The notes: a model not told the origin generated them from the letters alone. A DNA stretch of 14,929 nt from an uncultured Spirochaetaceae bacterium (GCA_944389985.1 CALXON010000096.1:1-14929); one strand, 5' to 3'; positions 1 through 6,687 are shown, counted from the stretch's first letter. Numbers and translations are program-made.

Positions 1-2
1 CT

Positions 3-155
3 GGTGATGATACAGGAGAGATTGTCAAATTTGGCGGAAGCACAACTCAGCACCTTACAGATGTCACAATAGAATTCTTTGCAAACTATGAAGATGGACG
101 CATGATGGAAAATAAGACTGTCAGAAATCTGACGGATACCTCATTTGTAATCTGA
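3..155 (+). CDS. C-terminal fragment of an unrecognised protein
   Basis: An open frame enters from the left edge and ends at TGA 153-155, giving the last 50 residues of a protein. The tail is polar, with alternating hydrophobic residues suggestive of beta strands (for example DVTIEFFANYED) and no cysteines. I do not recognise a family. The segment is visibly more AT-rich than the hydrogenase genes downstream. A stable hairpin starts 14 bases after the stop, which supports this as a real 3' gene end. The alternative frame starting at base 1 stops at 70-72 and has no support. Confidence 0.55.
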   Translation, partial: GDDTGEIVKFGGSTTQHLTDVTIEFFANYEDGRMMENKTVRNLTDTSFVI

Positions 156-168
156 ATCATGCGTCCTG

Positions 169-200
169 CCGGCTCCTTCTGGGGCCGGTTACCCTTTTAT
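169..200 (+). terminator. Intrinsic terminator after the first gene
   Basis: CCGGCTCC (169-176) pairs with GGGGCCGG (181-188), with one T-G wobble, around a TTCT loop. A modest T-rich tract follows (CCCTTTTATT, 192-201). The hairpin abuts the rex stop codon (189-191) on the other strand. On the minus strand it is not followed by a T-run, so it should act mainly for the plus-strand gene. Confidence 0.6.
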
Positions 201-833
201 TGCATCCGGAAACTGGAGTTGGTAGAAGATCTGCTCAAGCTCCAGAGCTATGTTGATGTTGTGGATCACGCAGGGATTCTCTCCTTCCGCCACAGGACGG
301 GGCTTGAGAGTGATCGGTGAGAAGTTGAGTATCCCTCTGATGCCGGCCTCCATGAGCTTCTCCGCGGTATCTGCAGCGGATGCTTCCGGAACGGTTATTA
401 TGGCAACGCGCACGTCTAGGGCCTCTATCACCTCCTCGATTCTGGAAAGTGGATAGACCGGAACGGGGTGTGATGCGTCGGAGTATACGATCGGGTCCGT
501 GTCGAATCCCGCCACGACCCTTATGCCGTCAGGCTCGAATCCGGAGTAGTGCATCAATGCCTTTCCGATCCTGCCGCAGCCGACGACTATAACATTCTGC
601 GGCTCTCCTTTTCCAAGCAGTGCGCTGAGCTTGTCAATGAGCTCGGTTATCTCATAACCGCCTCTTTTCTGTCCATGTATGGCCAGAATGGAGAAATCCT
701 TCCTCACGACTGCGGCCGACACACCGGCTGCATCAGAAAGGTTGTGTGCAAACACTTTCTCTAATCCGATGGCTCTGAGTCTATTAAGAGCTCTGTAGTA
801 CCTGGTTATCCTGATGAGCATATCACTGTTCAT
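189..833 (-). CDS. rex: Redox-sensing transcriptional repressor Rex
   Basis: Rex senses the NADH/NAD+ ratio and represses fermentation and hydrogenase genes when NADH is low. The product is 214 residues, a normal Rex length. The N-terminal winged helix (about 1-78) has the recognition-helix motif SAAVVRKDFS (39-48) and the wing KRGGY (56-60). A Rossmann domain follows with GCGRIG (85-90) and the acidic strand end GFD (109-111). The C-terminal helix (about 187-214) fits the family's domain-swapped dimer helix. I chose ATG 833 because GGAG (841-844) lies 7 nt upstream. ATG 839, two codons earlier, would be only 1 nt from it. The gene diverges from the hydrogenase operon, a classic Rex target, so local control and autoregulation are likely. 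Confidence 0.95.
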   Translation of the reverse strand: MNSDMLIRITRYYRALNRLRAIGLEKVFAHNLSDAAGVSAAVVRKDFSILAIHGQKRGGYEITELIDKLSALLGKGEPQNVIVVGCGRIGKALMHYSGFEPDGIRVVAGFDTDPIVYSDASHPVPVYPLSRIEEVIEALDVRVAIITVPEASAADTAEKLMEAGIRGILNFSPITLKPRPVAEGENPCVIHNINIALELEQIFYQLQFPDAIKG

Positions 834-850
834 GATCATTCTCCGATAAA

Positions 851-868
851 ATGTGATTGATGTAACAT
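851..868. promoter_or_regulatory. Candidate Rex operator in the rex leader
   Basis: ATGTGATTGATGTAACAT is an imperfect 18-bp dyad (ATGT..., ...ACAT) resembling the published Rex-box pattern TTGTGAA-N4-TTCACAA, with about 9 of 14 specified positions by eye. It lies just downstream of the predicted rex transcription start (about 872) and upstream of the ribosome site, so bound protein would block rex transcription. Its TGTGATT half-site recurs exactly in the second candidate box at 936-953. The site is predicted, not proven. Confidence 0.4.
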
Positions 869-888
869 TAACTGTGAAATCATAGTTA
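869..888. promoter_or_regulatory. 20-bp near-perfect dyad over the rex -10 box
   Basis: TAACTGTGAAATCATAGTTA pairs with itself at nine of ten positions in each arm when one G/T pair and the central AA are excluded. It contains the rex -10 hexamer (879-884). The arm spacing does not fit a standard Rex box, so it may be an operator for Rex in a variant form, or for another regulator. Confidence 0.4.
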
Positions 889-907
889 TTAATTTTGACG
901 ATATCAA
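879..907 (-). promoter_or_regulatory. Sigma-70-type promoter of rex
   Basis: On the minus strand, TTGATA (907-902) and TATGAT (884-879) are separated by exactly 17 bases. They match the consensus at 5 of 6 positions in the -10 box and 4 to 5 of 6 in the -35 box. The expected start is near 872, leaving a leader of about 38 nt before ATG 833. Confidence 0.6.
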
Positions 908-935
908 GGCTTTATGCATCATTTGTCAAAAAAGA

Positions 936-953
936 TTGTGATTTTATTGCAAA
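936..953. promoter_or_regulatory. Candidate Rex operator of the hydrogenase operon
   Basis: TTGTGATTTTATTGCAAA has a perfect left Rex half-site (TTGTGA) and a weaker right half, matching about 10 of 14 specified positions of the general Rex box. It covers the -35 hexamer (947-952) of the hydrogenase promoter, the right position for repression by blocking RNA polymerase. The TGTGATT core is shared with the site in the rex leader. Confidence 0.45.
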
Positions 954-975
954 CCGTAACTCAATTCAGTAAAAT
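947..975 (+). promoter_or_regulatory. Promoter of the hydrogenase operon
   Basis: TTGCAA (947-952) and TAAAAT (970-975) are separated by 17 bases. The expected start is near 982, giving a short leader of about 19 nt that contains the strong ribosome site AAAGGAGGG (989-997). An earlier TTGACG (895-900) has no convincing -10 partner. Confidence 0.55.
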
Positions 976-1000
976 CTTAGCGAATGACAAAGGAGGGTTT

Positions 1001-1465
1001 ATGGCTCAGAGCATATTTTCAGATGAGCTGAATGCATATCTGGCTGAGTGGAAAGATAAGCCAGGCAACCTCATCATGATTCTCCACCGTGTCCAGGAAG
1101 AGTTCGGATACGTTTCGAGGGAAGCTGCGGATGAGGTATCGAGACAGCTTGGAATTCCACTTGCCACTATCTGGGGCGTTCTTACTTTCTATCACTTCTT
1201 CAAGCTCAACAAACCGGGCAAATACAACATTCAGGTCTGCCTCGGAACAGCATGCTATCTCAAAGGTGGCGACATCATCATAGATGAGCTTGGAAAGGAG
1301 CTTGGACTCACTGTCGGAGGTCTTACCGAGGATGGCAAGTTCTCCCTTGAGGCTGTGCGCTGTGTAGGCTGTTGCGGACTGGCTCCGGTAATGACCATTT
1401 CCGGAGAGGTGTTCGGCAAGGTCACCAAGAATCAGATAGCGGGCATACTCGATAAATTCGCCTGA
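1001..1465 (+). CDS. hndA: Hydrogenase [2Fe-2S] subunit, NuoE/HndA type
   Basis: This is the thioredoxin-like [2Fe-2S] subunit related to NuoE of complex I and HndA/HydC of NAD-linked [FeFe] hydrogenases; it passes electrons within the flavin module. The product has 154 residues. The N-terminal helical part is followed by the ferredoxin fold with all four cluster ligands: CLGTAC (C-x4-C, near residue 83) and CVGCC (C-x3-C, near residue 124). Start: ATG 1001 has AAAGGAGGG 3 nt upstream and matches the family N-terminus. An in-frame ATG at 914 would add 29 residues, but it lies upstream of the predicted promoter and has no ribosome site. The stop overlaps the next start by one base (TGATG), so the two genes are translationally coupled. 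The gene is first in a five-gene cytoplasmic hydrogenase operon. Confidence 0.93.
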   Translation: MAQSIFSDELNAYLAEWKDKPGNLIMILHRVQEEFGYVSREAADEVSRQLGIPLATIWGVLTFYHFFKLNKPGKYNIQVCLGTACYLKGGDIIIDELGKELGLTVGGLTEDGKFSLEAVRCVGCCGLAPVMTISGEVFGKVTKNQIAGILDKFA

Positions 1466-1941
1466 TGCATAGTGTGGCAGATCTCATTCTGGAAGCTGTG
1501 GAGAACAGCACTGAGGCAGGGGCAGAGACGATAAAGGCCTTGGCTGAAGAGAAAGATGGGGTCTGGAGGGTAGAGATCCTTGATGACGGGAAATGGACAC
1601 TTGAGGAAGATCCCTTTTCCGTGGGAGCGACGACCAAGGGCAGAGGGCACGGACGCGGACTTTGCATCATAAAGGAAAGAACCGGCGGACGCTGCAGCTT
1701 AACACGAGGAGAAGGATATACCAGGCTTTGTTTTGAAGCGGATGATGACGGAAGCATGGATGACAGTTTCCATGCACTCCTGCCGGTCCTGCTGAGAAAG
1801 GAGAATGTCTGGATCAGAATAGGATCATCTGGGCTGGATGTCTCATTCACATCGGATGATCTGAGGAGGGAAGGTGCGTTTCCCTCTGACGCCCGTGGGA
1901 TAAGGGCTTTCAGGGCTTATCTTGAAGGGCTTGGATTGTAA
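1465..1941 (+). CDS. Small GHKL-type ATP-binding protein in the hydrogenase operon
   Basis: This 158-residue protein has the ATP-binding motifs of the histidine-kinase/Hsp90/MutL (GHKL) fold: an N-box E10-x3-N14 (EAVEN), a G1 box D40-D-G42, and a glycine-rich segment GRGHGRGL (59-66). There is no dimerisation/phospho-acceptor histidine region, sensor or membrane segment. The last 60 residues or so form a separate short tail I do not recognise. It starts one base inside the hndA stop (TGATG) and is followed 14 nt later by hndB, so it belongs to the operon. From memory, clostridial hndA-type operons carry a similar ATPase-like gene at this place; its role is not established. It might be a serine-kinase or anti-sigma-like regulator, or an assembly factor. 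No function is assigned. Confidence 0.85.
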   Translation: MHSVADLILEAVENSTEAGAETIKALAEEKDGVWRVEILDDGKWTLEEDPFSVGATTKGRGHGRGLCIIKERTGGRCSLTRGEGYTRLCFEADDDGSMDDSFHALLPVLLRKENVWIRIGSSGLDVSFTSDDLRREGAFPSDARGIRAFRAYLEGLGL

Positions 1942-1955
1942 AGAAGGAGAGATTT

Positions 1956-2327
1956 ATGGCTAAGCTTTCGCTTTCTGATCTTCATGCCATAAGGGAACGT
2001 GAGGAGAAGAATCTGAAGAAGCGCGACATCCATGGACGCACTGTCCATGTCGTGGTCGCGATGGGCACATCCGGAATCGAGAAGGGTGCCAAGCTGGTCC
2101 TCAACACCATTGCCGATGAGGTTGAGAAGAGAGGACTTGATAACGTCATCATCACACAGACAGGTGCGGCTGAAGGTCGTCCTGAGCCTGTTGTGGAGGT
2201 CTACAAGCCGGGTGAGGGCCTGACTGTCTACGGCAATGTCGGAAAGGATGAGGCCGTACGCATCGTCGCAGAGCACCTTGAAGGCGGAAAGGCCGTAGAA
2301 AACCTTGTCATAGGTCATGAGGAGTAG
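1956..2327 (+). CDS. hndB: HndB-like thioredoxin-fold hydrogenase subunit lacking cysteines
   Basis: This 123-residue protein corresponds to HndB, the small [2Fe-2S]-ferredoxin-like subunit of NADP/NAD-linked [FeFe] hydrogenases. Recognisable landmarks are the strand-loop VVVAMGTSGIEKGAK (about 29-43), the strand IITQTGAAEGRPEPVVEV (about 63-80) and the C-terminal helix EAVRIVAEHL. In relatives as I recall them, the corresponding loops read GTCG and TGC...C, carrying cluster ligands. Here they read GTSG and TGAAEG, and the whole protein has no cysteine, so it cannot hold an Fe-S cluster. It probably keeps a structural role. A strong ribosome site (AAGGAGA, 1944-1950) precedes ATG 1956. The stop lies 4 nt before the hndC start. 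Confidence 0.85.
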   Translation: MAKLSLSDLHAIREREEKNLKKRDIHGRTVHVVVAMGTSGIEKGAKLVLNTIADEVEKRGLDNVIITQTGAAEGRPEPVVEVYKPGEGLTVYGNVGKDEAVRIVAEHLEGGKAVENLVIGHEE

Positions 2328-2331
2328 CGCT

Positions 2332-4119
2332 ATGGGATTCAAGAACTATATTCTTGTCTGCGGAGGTACTGGATGTGAGTCTTCCCGCTCCGATCAGATC
2401 TATCATTCACTTATCGATGAGGCTCAGAATCAGGGCGTTGCCGATCAGGTCCAGGTCATAAAGACAGGATGCTTCGGCTTCTGTGAGCAGGGCCCTATCG
2501 TGAAGATCCTTCCTGAGGATTCCTTCTATGTACAGGTCAAGCCTGAGGACGCAAAGGAACTCATCGCAGAGCATGTCGTGAAGGGCAGGGAGGTCACGAG
2601 ACTTCTCTACAACAAGGCCCCGAGAAAGGCATATGAGGAAGTCGAGGACATCAAGTTCTATCAGAAGCAGATGAGAATTGTCCTCCGCAACTGCGGATCC
2701 ATCGATCCTGAGAATATCGATGAGTACATCGCCGCAGGCGGTTACAAGGCAATTGAGAAGGTCCTCTTCGAGATGACACCGGATGATGTCATCAATGAAC
2801 TCAAGACCGCAGGACTCAGGGGACGCGGCGGTGCAGGCTTCCCGACATGGATGAAGTGGAACTTCACCAAGGTCGCTGAAGGTGACGAGAAGTATGTTGT
2901 ATGTAATGCTGACGAGGGTGACCCGGGCGCATACATGGACCGCTCCACGCTTGAGGGTGATCCGCACTCCGTTCTTGAGGCCATGACAATCTGCGGACGC
3001 ACCATCGGCGCACACCACGGATACATCTACATCCGTGCTGAGTATCCTCTCGCGATCCACCGTCTCGAGGTTGCTATGAAGCAGGCCCGTGAATACGGTC
3101 TTCTCGGCAAGGATATCCTCGGCTCAGGTTTTGATTATGATATCGAGATAAGACTCGGAGCAGGTGCGTTCGTCTGCGGAGAGGAGACAGCTCTCCTCCA
3201 GTCCATCGAAGGACACAGGGGAATGCCTCAGCCCCGTCCGCCATTCCCGGCAAACAAGGGACTCTGGGGCAAGCCGACAGTCATCAACAACGTCGAGACA
3301 TGGGCGAACATCCCTGAGATCATCGTCAAGGGCGGTTCATGGTTCGCATCGATCGGAACTGAGGACAGCCATGGAACGAAGGTCTTCGCTCTTACGGGAA
3401 AGATCTGCAACTCCGGTCTTGTCGAGGTTCCGATGGGCACGACGCTCCGTGAGATCGTCTACGACATCGGCGGCGGAATCGCACACGGCAAGAAGTTCAA
3501 GGCTGTCCAGACGGGTGGTCCTTCAGGTGGAGTCATCACTGAGGAGAACCTCGATACTCCTATCGACTTCGGCGGACTCCAGAAGATCGGCTCCATGATG
3601 GGTTCCGGTGGAATGATCGTCATGGACGAGGACGACTGTATCGTCGATGTCGCGAAGTTCTATCTCAACTTCACCGTTGATGAATCCTGCGGAAAGTGCG
3701 CTCCATGCCGTATCGGAGGAAAGAGCCTCTGCAACATCCTTGAGAAGATCACTCAGGGAAAGGGCGAGGAGAGCGACATAACCCAGATCCATCAGATAGC
3801 AAAAGCCATGCAGATCGGTTCTCTCTGTGCTCTCGGACAGACAGCTCCGAACCCTGTACTCTCATCCCTCAGGTATTTCCCCAAGGAGTATGAGGCACAT
3901 ATCCACGACAAGAAGTGTCCGTCTGGAAAGTGTAAGAAGCTCATCAGCTATGAGATCAATCCTTCGAAGTGCATCGGTTGTACAGCATGTTCAAGGAAGT
4001 GTCCTGTCGGTGCCATATCCGGAGAGGTCAAGAAGCCTCACAAGATCAATGGCAATGTCTGTATCAAGTGCGGAGTCTGCAAGGATACCTGCAAGTTCGG
4101 CGCTATAGAGATTCACTAG
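2332..4119 (+). CDS. hndC: NADH-binding flavoprotein subunit of the [FeFe] hydrogenase (HndC/HydB, NuoF type)
   Basis: This subunit binds FMN and NAD(P)H and exchanges electrons with the hydrogenase. The product has 595 residues. Domains in order: an N-terminal thioredoxin-like [2Fe-2S] domain with C10-x4-C15 and C47-x3-C51; a NuoF-type FMN/NADH domain with GRGGAGFP (164-171), CNADEGDPGAY (191-201) and GAGAFVCGEE (276-285); a [4Fe-4S] site C453-x2-C456-x2-C459 plus C499; and a C-terminal two-cluster ferredoxin (C547, 550, 553, 557 and C577, 580, 583, 587). ATG 2332 was chosen because GAGGAG (2319-2324) lies 7 nt upstream. ATG 2317, five codons earlier, lies inside hndB with no ribosome site. 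HndC/HydB of bifurcating hydrogenases has this same domain order, so flavin-based bifurcation is plausible. Confidence 0.95.
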   Translation: MGFKNYILVCGGTGCESSRSDQIYHSLIDEAQNQGVADQVQVIKTGCFGFCEQGPIVKILPEDSFYVQVKPEDAKELIAEHVVKGREVTRLLYNKAPRKAYEEVEDIKFYQKQMRIVLRNCGSIDPENIDEYIAAGGYKAIEKVLFEMTPDDVINELKTAGLRGRGGAGFPTWMKWNFTKVAEGDEKYVVCNADEGDPGAYMDRSTLEGDPHSVLEAMTICGRTIGAHHGYIYIRAEYPLAIHRLEVAMKQAREYGLLGKDILGSGFDYDIEIRLGAGAFVCGEETALLQSIEGHRGMPQPRPPFPANKGLWGKPTVINNVETWANIPEIIVKGGSWFASIGTEDSHGTKVFALTGKICNSGLVEVPMGTTLREIVYDIGGGIAHGKKFKAVQTGGPSGGVITEENLDTPIDFGGLQKIGSMMGSGGMIVMDEDDCIVDVAKFYLNFTVDESCGKCAPCRIGGKSLCNILEKITQGKGEESDITQIHQIAKAMQIGSLCALGQTAPNPVLSSLRYFPKEYEAHIHDKKCPSGKCKKLISYEINPSKCIGCTACSRKCPVGAISGEVKKPHKINGNVCIKCGVCKDTCKFGAIEIH

Positions 4120-4129
4120 GAGGAGAGCG

Positions 4130-5875
4130 ATGATTCATCTTACTGTTCAGGGAATAGAGGTAGAAGTACCGGAAGGGGCAACAGTCCTTGAGGCTGCCAG
4201 GAAAGCCGGCATAAAGATCCCGACGCTCTGCTATCATCCGGATCTGAAGCCGTTCGGCTCATGCGGACTGTGTGTCTGCAAGCAGGAGGGCTCAAAGAAG
4301 ATCCTCCGCGCATGCTCGACACCGGCTGCTGAGGGAATGAAGATCATTACACATGATCATGACTTGTATGAGGTCAGGAGGACGATTCTCGAGCTCACGA
4401 TGAGTACTCATCCGTCCTCATGTCTCCTCTGTACGAAGAACAACAAGTGTGAGCTGCAGAAGCTTGCTATCGAGTATGGTGTGAGGGAGCAGCCGTTTGA
4501 GGTACGTCTCGCAGAGGACAAGAAGGACCGTTCAACAGGTGCCATCGTCCTTGATCCTGAGAAGTGCATCAAGTGCGGACGCTGTGTTCAGGTATGTCAG
4601 GGACTTCAGGGAGTATATGCCCTTGAGTTCATCGGCCGTGGTGACAAGACCACGATGAGTCCGGCTGCACATCTTCCTCTCAACGACAGCCCGTGTATCA
4701 AGTGCGGTCAGTGCGTAACACACTGCCCTGTAGGCGCAATCTACGAGCAGGATCATACTTCCGAGCTTATGAAGGCCATCGCCGATCCGGAGAAGGTCGT
4801 GGCAGTGCAGATCGCTCCTGCCGTGAGAGTCGCCATCGGAGAGGAGTTCGGTCTCAAGCCCGGAGAGATATCCACGAAGAAACTCTACACAGCACTCCGC
4901 CGCATTGGCTGTGACTATGTGTTCGATACCAACTTCGGTGCTGATCTCACGATCATGGAAGAGGGTTATGAGCTTCTCGACAGGATCAAGAACGGTGGTA
5001 TGATGCCTCAGATCACATCATGCTGCCCAGGCTGGGTCGACTATGCGGAGAAGTACTATCCCGATCTTCTCGAGAATCTCTCATCCGCAAAGAGCCCTAT
5101 GATGATGCAGGGTGCTATCACGAAGACATACTGGAGTGAGAAGAGCGGAATCGACAAGAAGAAGATCTACTCAGTCGCCATCATGCCGTGTACGGCAAAG
5201 AAGACGGAGATCTCCCGTGACGGAGAGCATGCATCTTCATCAGGAGAGAAGGATGTCGATCTTGTGCTCACCACAAGGGAGATTGCAAGAGTCATAGCAT
5301 CCCGCGGTATTGATTTCGCAAACCTGCCGGAGACAGATGCTGATGATCCGATCGGAGAGTACACAGGAGCAGGAACGATCTTCGGTGTCACAGGCGGTGT
5401 CATGGAAGCTGCTATCAGAACTGCATACTTCGGGCTTACAGGCAAGGAGCTTGCGGATCCTGAGATCAAGCTGGTGCGCGGTCTGGACAACGTGAAGCGC
5501 GGTGAGGTTGACGTGGACGGCAGAAAGGTCCGTGTCGCGATCGTCCATGGTATGGGCTCGGCAAAGGAACTTCTGGAGAAGATCAGAGCCGACAAGGCTG
5601 CTGGCCGCGAGAGTGATCTTGACTTCATCGAGATCATGGCATGCCGTGGTGGCTGTATCGCAGGCGGAGGTCAGCCATATGGTACCGATGACGAGGTCAG
5701 AGAGGAGAGAACTGCCGGTCTGTATACAGATGACGAGAAGTCAGTGAAGAGATGTTCGCATCAGAATCCTTCGATAAAGAAGATCTATTCGGACTATCTC
5801 GGAGCACCTCTTTCTGAGAAGTCACATCACCTGCTGCACACTGAGTATAAGGAAGTTCCTGTATACAAGCAGTGA
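4130..5875 (+). CDS. hydA: [FeFe]-hydrogenase catalytic subunit (HndD/HydA)
   Basis: This subunit interconverts protons and H2 at the H-cluster. The product has 581 residues, the usual length of the HndD type and shorter than Thermotoga HydA. Domains: a plant-type [2Fe-2S] ferredoxin (C34, C45, C48, C62); a His-Cys3 [4Fe-4S] site (H94, C98, C101, C107); two [4Fe-4S] clusters (C146, 149, 152, 156 and C189, 192, 195, 199); and the H-domain with all three signatures, TSCCPGW (C298/C299), MPCTAKK (C354) and MACRGGCIAGGGQP (C505, C509). The small-subunit-like C-terminal tail (about 540-575) is fused. All catalytic ligands are intact. AGGAGG (4118-4123) sits 6 nt before ATG. No maturase genes (hydE, F, G) are in the window, so they must lie elsewhere. 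Confidence 0.97.
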   Translation: MIHLTVQGIEVEVPEGATVLEAARKAGIKIPTLCYHPDLKPFGSCGLCVCKQEGSKKILRACSTPAAEGMKIITHDHDLYEVRRTILELTMSTHPSSCLLCTKNNKCELQKLAIEYGVREQPFEVRLAEDKKDRSTGAIVLDPEKCIKCGRCVQVCQGLQGVYALEFIGRGDKTTMSPAAHLPLNDSPCIKCGQCVTHCPVGAIYEQDHTSELMKAIADPEKVVAVQIAPAVRVAIGEEFGLKPGEISTKKLYTALRRIGCDYVFDTNFGADLTIMEEGYELLDRIKNGGMMPQITSCCPGWVDYAEKYYPDLLENLSSAKSPMMMQGAITKTYWSEKSGIDKKKIYSVAIMPCTAKKTEISRDGEHASSSGEKDVDLVLTTREIARVIASRGIDFANLPETDADDPIGEYTGAGTIFGVTGGVMEAAIRTAYFGLTGKELADPEIKLVRGLDNVKRGEVDVDGRKVRVAIVHGMGSAKELLEKIRADKAAGRESDLDFIEIMACRGGCIAGGGQPYGTDDEVREERTAGLYTDDEKSVKRCSHQNPSIKKIYSDYLGAPLSEKSHHLLHTEYKEVPVYKQ

Positions 5876-5894
5876 TCTGCATGCAAAAGATATG

Positions 5895-5923
5895 GAGGGT
5901 CGGGAAACCGGCCCTTCTTCTTT
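5895..5923 (+). terminator. Intrinsic terminator of the hydrogenase operon
   Basis: AGGGTCGG (5896-5903) pairs with CCGGCCCT (5908-5915), with one T-G wobble, around a GAAA tetraloop (5904-5907). A T-rich tract (TTCTTCTTT, 5915-5923) follows. It lies 20 nt after the hydA stop. Confidence 0.85.
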
Positions 5924-5928
5924 GCTTG

Positions 5929-5958
5929 TTGACCAAGACCTCTCTTTTACCTGATACT
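5929..5958 (+). promoter_or_regulatory. Promoter of the mntP leader
   Basis: TTGACC (5929-5934; 5 of 6) and GATACT (5953-5958; 4 of 6) are 18 bases apart. The predicted start is near 5965, directly before the first riboswitch helix. That agreement supports both calls. Confidence 0.5.
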
Positions 5959-5963
5959 TCAGA

Positions 5964-6110
5964 GGTCAATAAGGGAGTAGTCTTCTGCCTCTGGCAGATC
6001 CATGGTCAACAGACTGGGAATACCCTGGTCATGGAATAAATGACGAGACTTATCTGGAATTTTCGTTTCAGGTGGGACCCGTCTTTCTTTTTCAGAGTCC
6101 CGCGGGAGGA
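5964..6110 (+). promoter_or_regulatory. Manganese riboswitch (yybP-ykoY type) in the mntP leader
   Basis: The leader carries the conserved L1 sequence GGGAGTAG (5973-5980) and a second conserved strand TGACGAGACT (6041-6050). They are closed by ATAAG (5969-5973) pairing with CTTAT (6049-6053). Between them are a perfect hairpin TCTGCC-TCT-GGCAGA (5984-5998) and a longer arm TCCATG/CATGGA (5999-6004/6030-6035) containing GGG-AATA-CCC. This is the layout of yybP-ykoY riboswitches, which bind Mn2+ and commonly precede mntP. Downstream, GTGGGAC (6072-6078) pairs with GTCCCGC (6097-6103). TCCCGCGGGA (6098-6107) overlaps the ribosome site GGGAGGA, suggesting translational control, with Mn2+ expected to turn mntP on. 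Class assignment is by eye. Confidence 0.8.
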
Positions 6111-6114
6111 TTGA

Positions 6115-6687
6115 ATGAGTTTGGTTGAGCTGTTTCTTATCGCTGTGGGACTGAGCATGGATGCATTCGCGGTATCTGTATGCAAAGGACTCTCCACACC
6201 CCGTGTCAGGGCCGGCAATATGCTTGTCACAGGATTGTGGTTCGGATTCTTTCAGGCGCTCATGCCTGCTGCCGGTTATCTTCTGGGAGTACGCTTCAGC
6301 TCGCTCATACAGTCGGTTGATCACTGGATAGCTTTTGTCCTTCTCTCATTTATCGGAGCGAACATGATCAGGGAAGCTCTGAAAGATGAGGAAGAAGATG
6401 ATGACAATTGCGCATCATACAGTGTGAAGGTGATGTTTCCGCTTGCGGTGGCCACAAGCATCGATGCTCTTGCTGTCGGAGTCTCGTTCGCGTTCCTTTC
6501 TGTCGATATAGCACCGGCTGTCGTGTTCATAGGGCTCTGTACATTTGTCCTCAGCGCCGCAGGAGTCAAGATCGGAGCGGTCTTCGGAAGCAGGTTCAAG
6601 AGCAGGGCGGAGATCCTCGGCGGTGTCATACTCATCCTCATGGGGCTGAAGATCCTCCTTGAGCATCTTGGAGTGATCAGCTTCTGA
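6115..6687 (+). CDS. mntP: Manganese efflux pump MntP
   Basis: MntP exports Mn2+ across the inner membrane and protects against manganese excess. The product has 190 residues and six predicted membrane helices arranged as two repeats of three. The key acidic residues are present in SMDAFAVS (D16) and TSIDALAVG (D117), and the family stretch FGFFQALMP (43-51) is clear. The cytoplasmic loop between the repeats is strongly acidic (DEEEDDD, 91-97). Start ATG 6115 follows GGGAGGA (6104-6110). The gene stands alone behind its own promoter and riboswitch, and converges on the hicAB genes. Confidence 0.95.
   Translation: MSLVELFLIAVGLSMDAFAVSVCKGLSTPRVRAGNMLVTGLWFGFFQALMPAAGYLLGVRFSSLIQSVDHWIAFVLLSFIGANMIREALKDEEEDDDNCASYSVKVMFPLAVATSIDALAVGVSFAFLSVDIAPAVVFIGLCTFVLSAAGVKIGAVFGSRFKSRAEILGGVILILMGLKILLEHLGVISF

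Noticed and set aside
895..907. TTGACGATATCAA as a Rex operator
   Set aside because: It is symmetrical only in TTGA/TCAA, and its arms are explained by the back-to-back -35-like sequences.
914..1000. In-frame ATG 914 as an earlier start for the hndA-like gene
   Set aside because: It lies upstream of the predicted promoter, lacks a ribosome site, and the added residues do not resemble the family. ATG 1001 follows AAAGGAGGG.
5167..5637. 156-codon open frame opposite hydA
   Set aside because: It is antisense to a fully conserved hydrogenase region, is Ser/Arg-rich, and has no ribosome site. It is a by-product of hydA codon bias.
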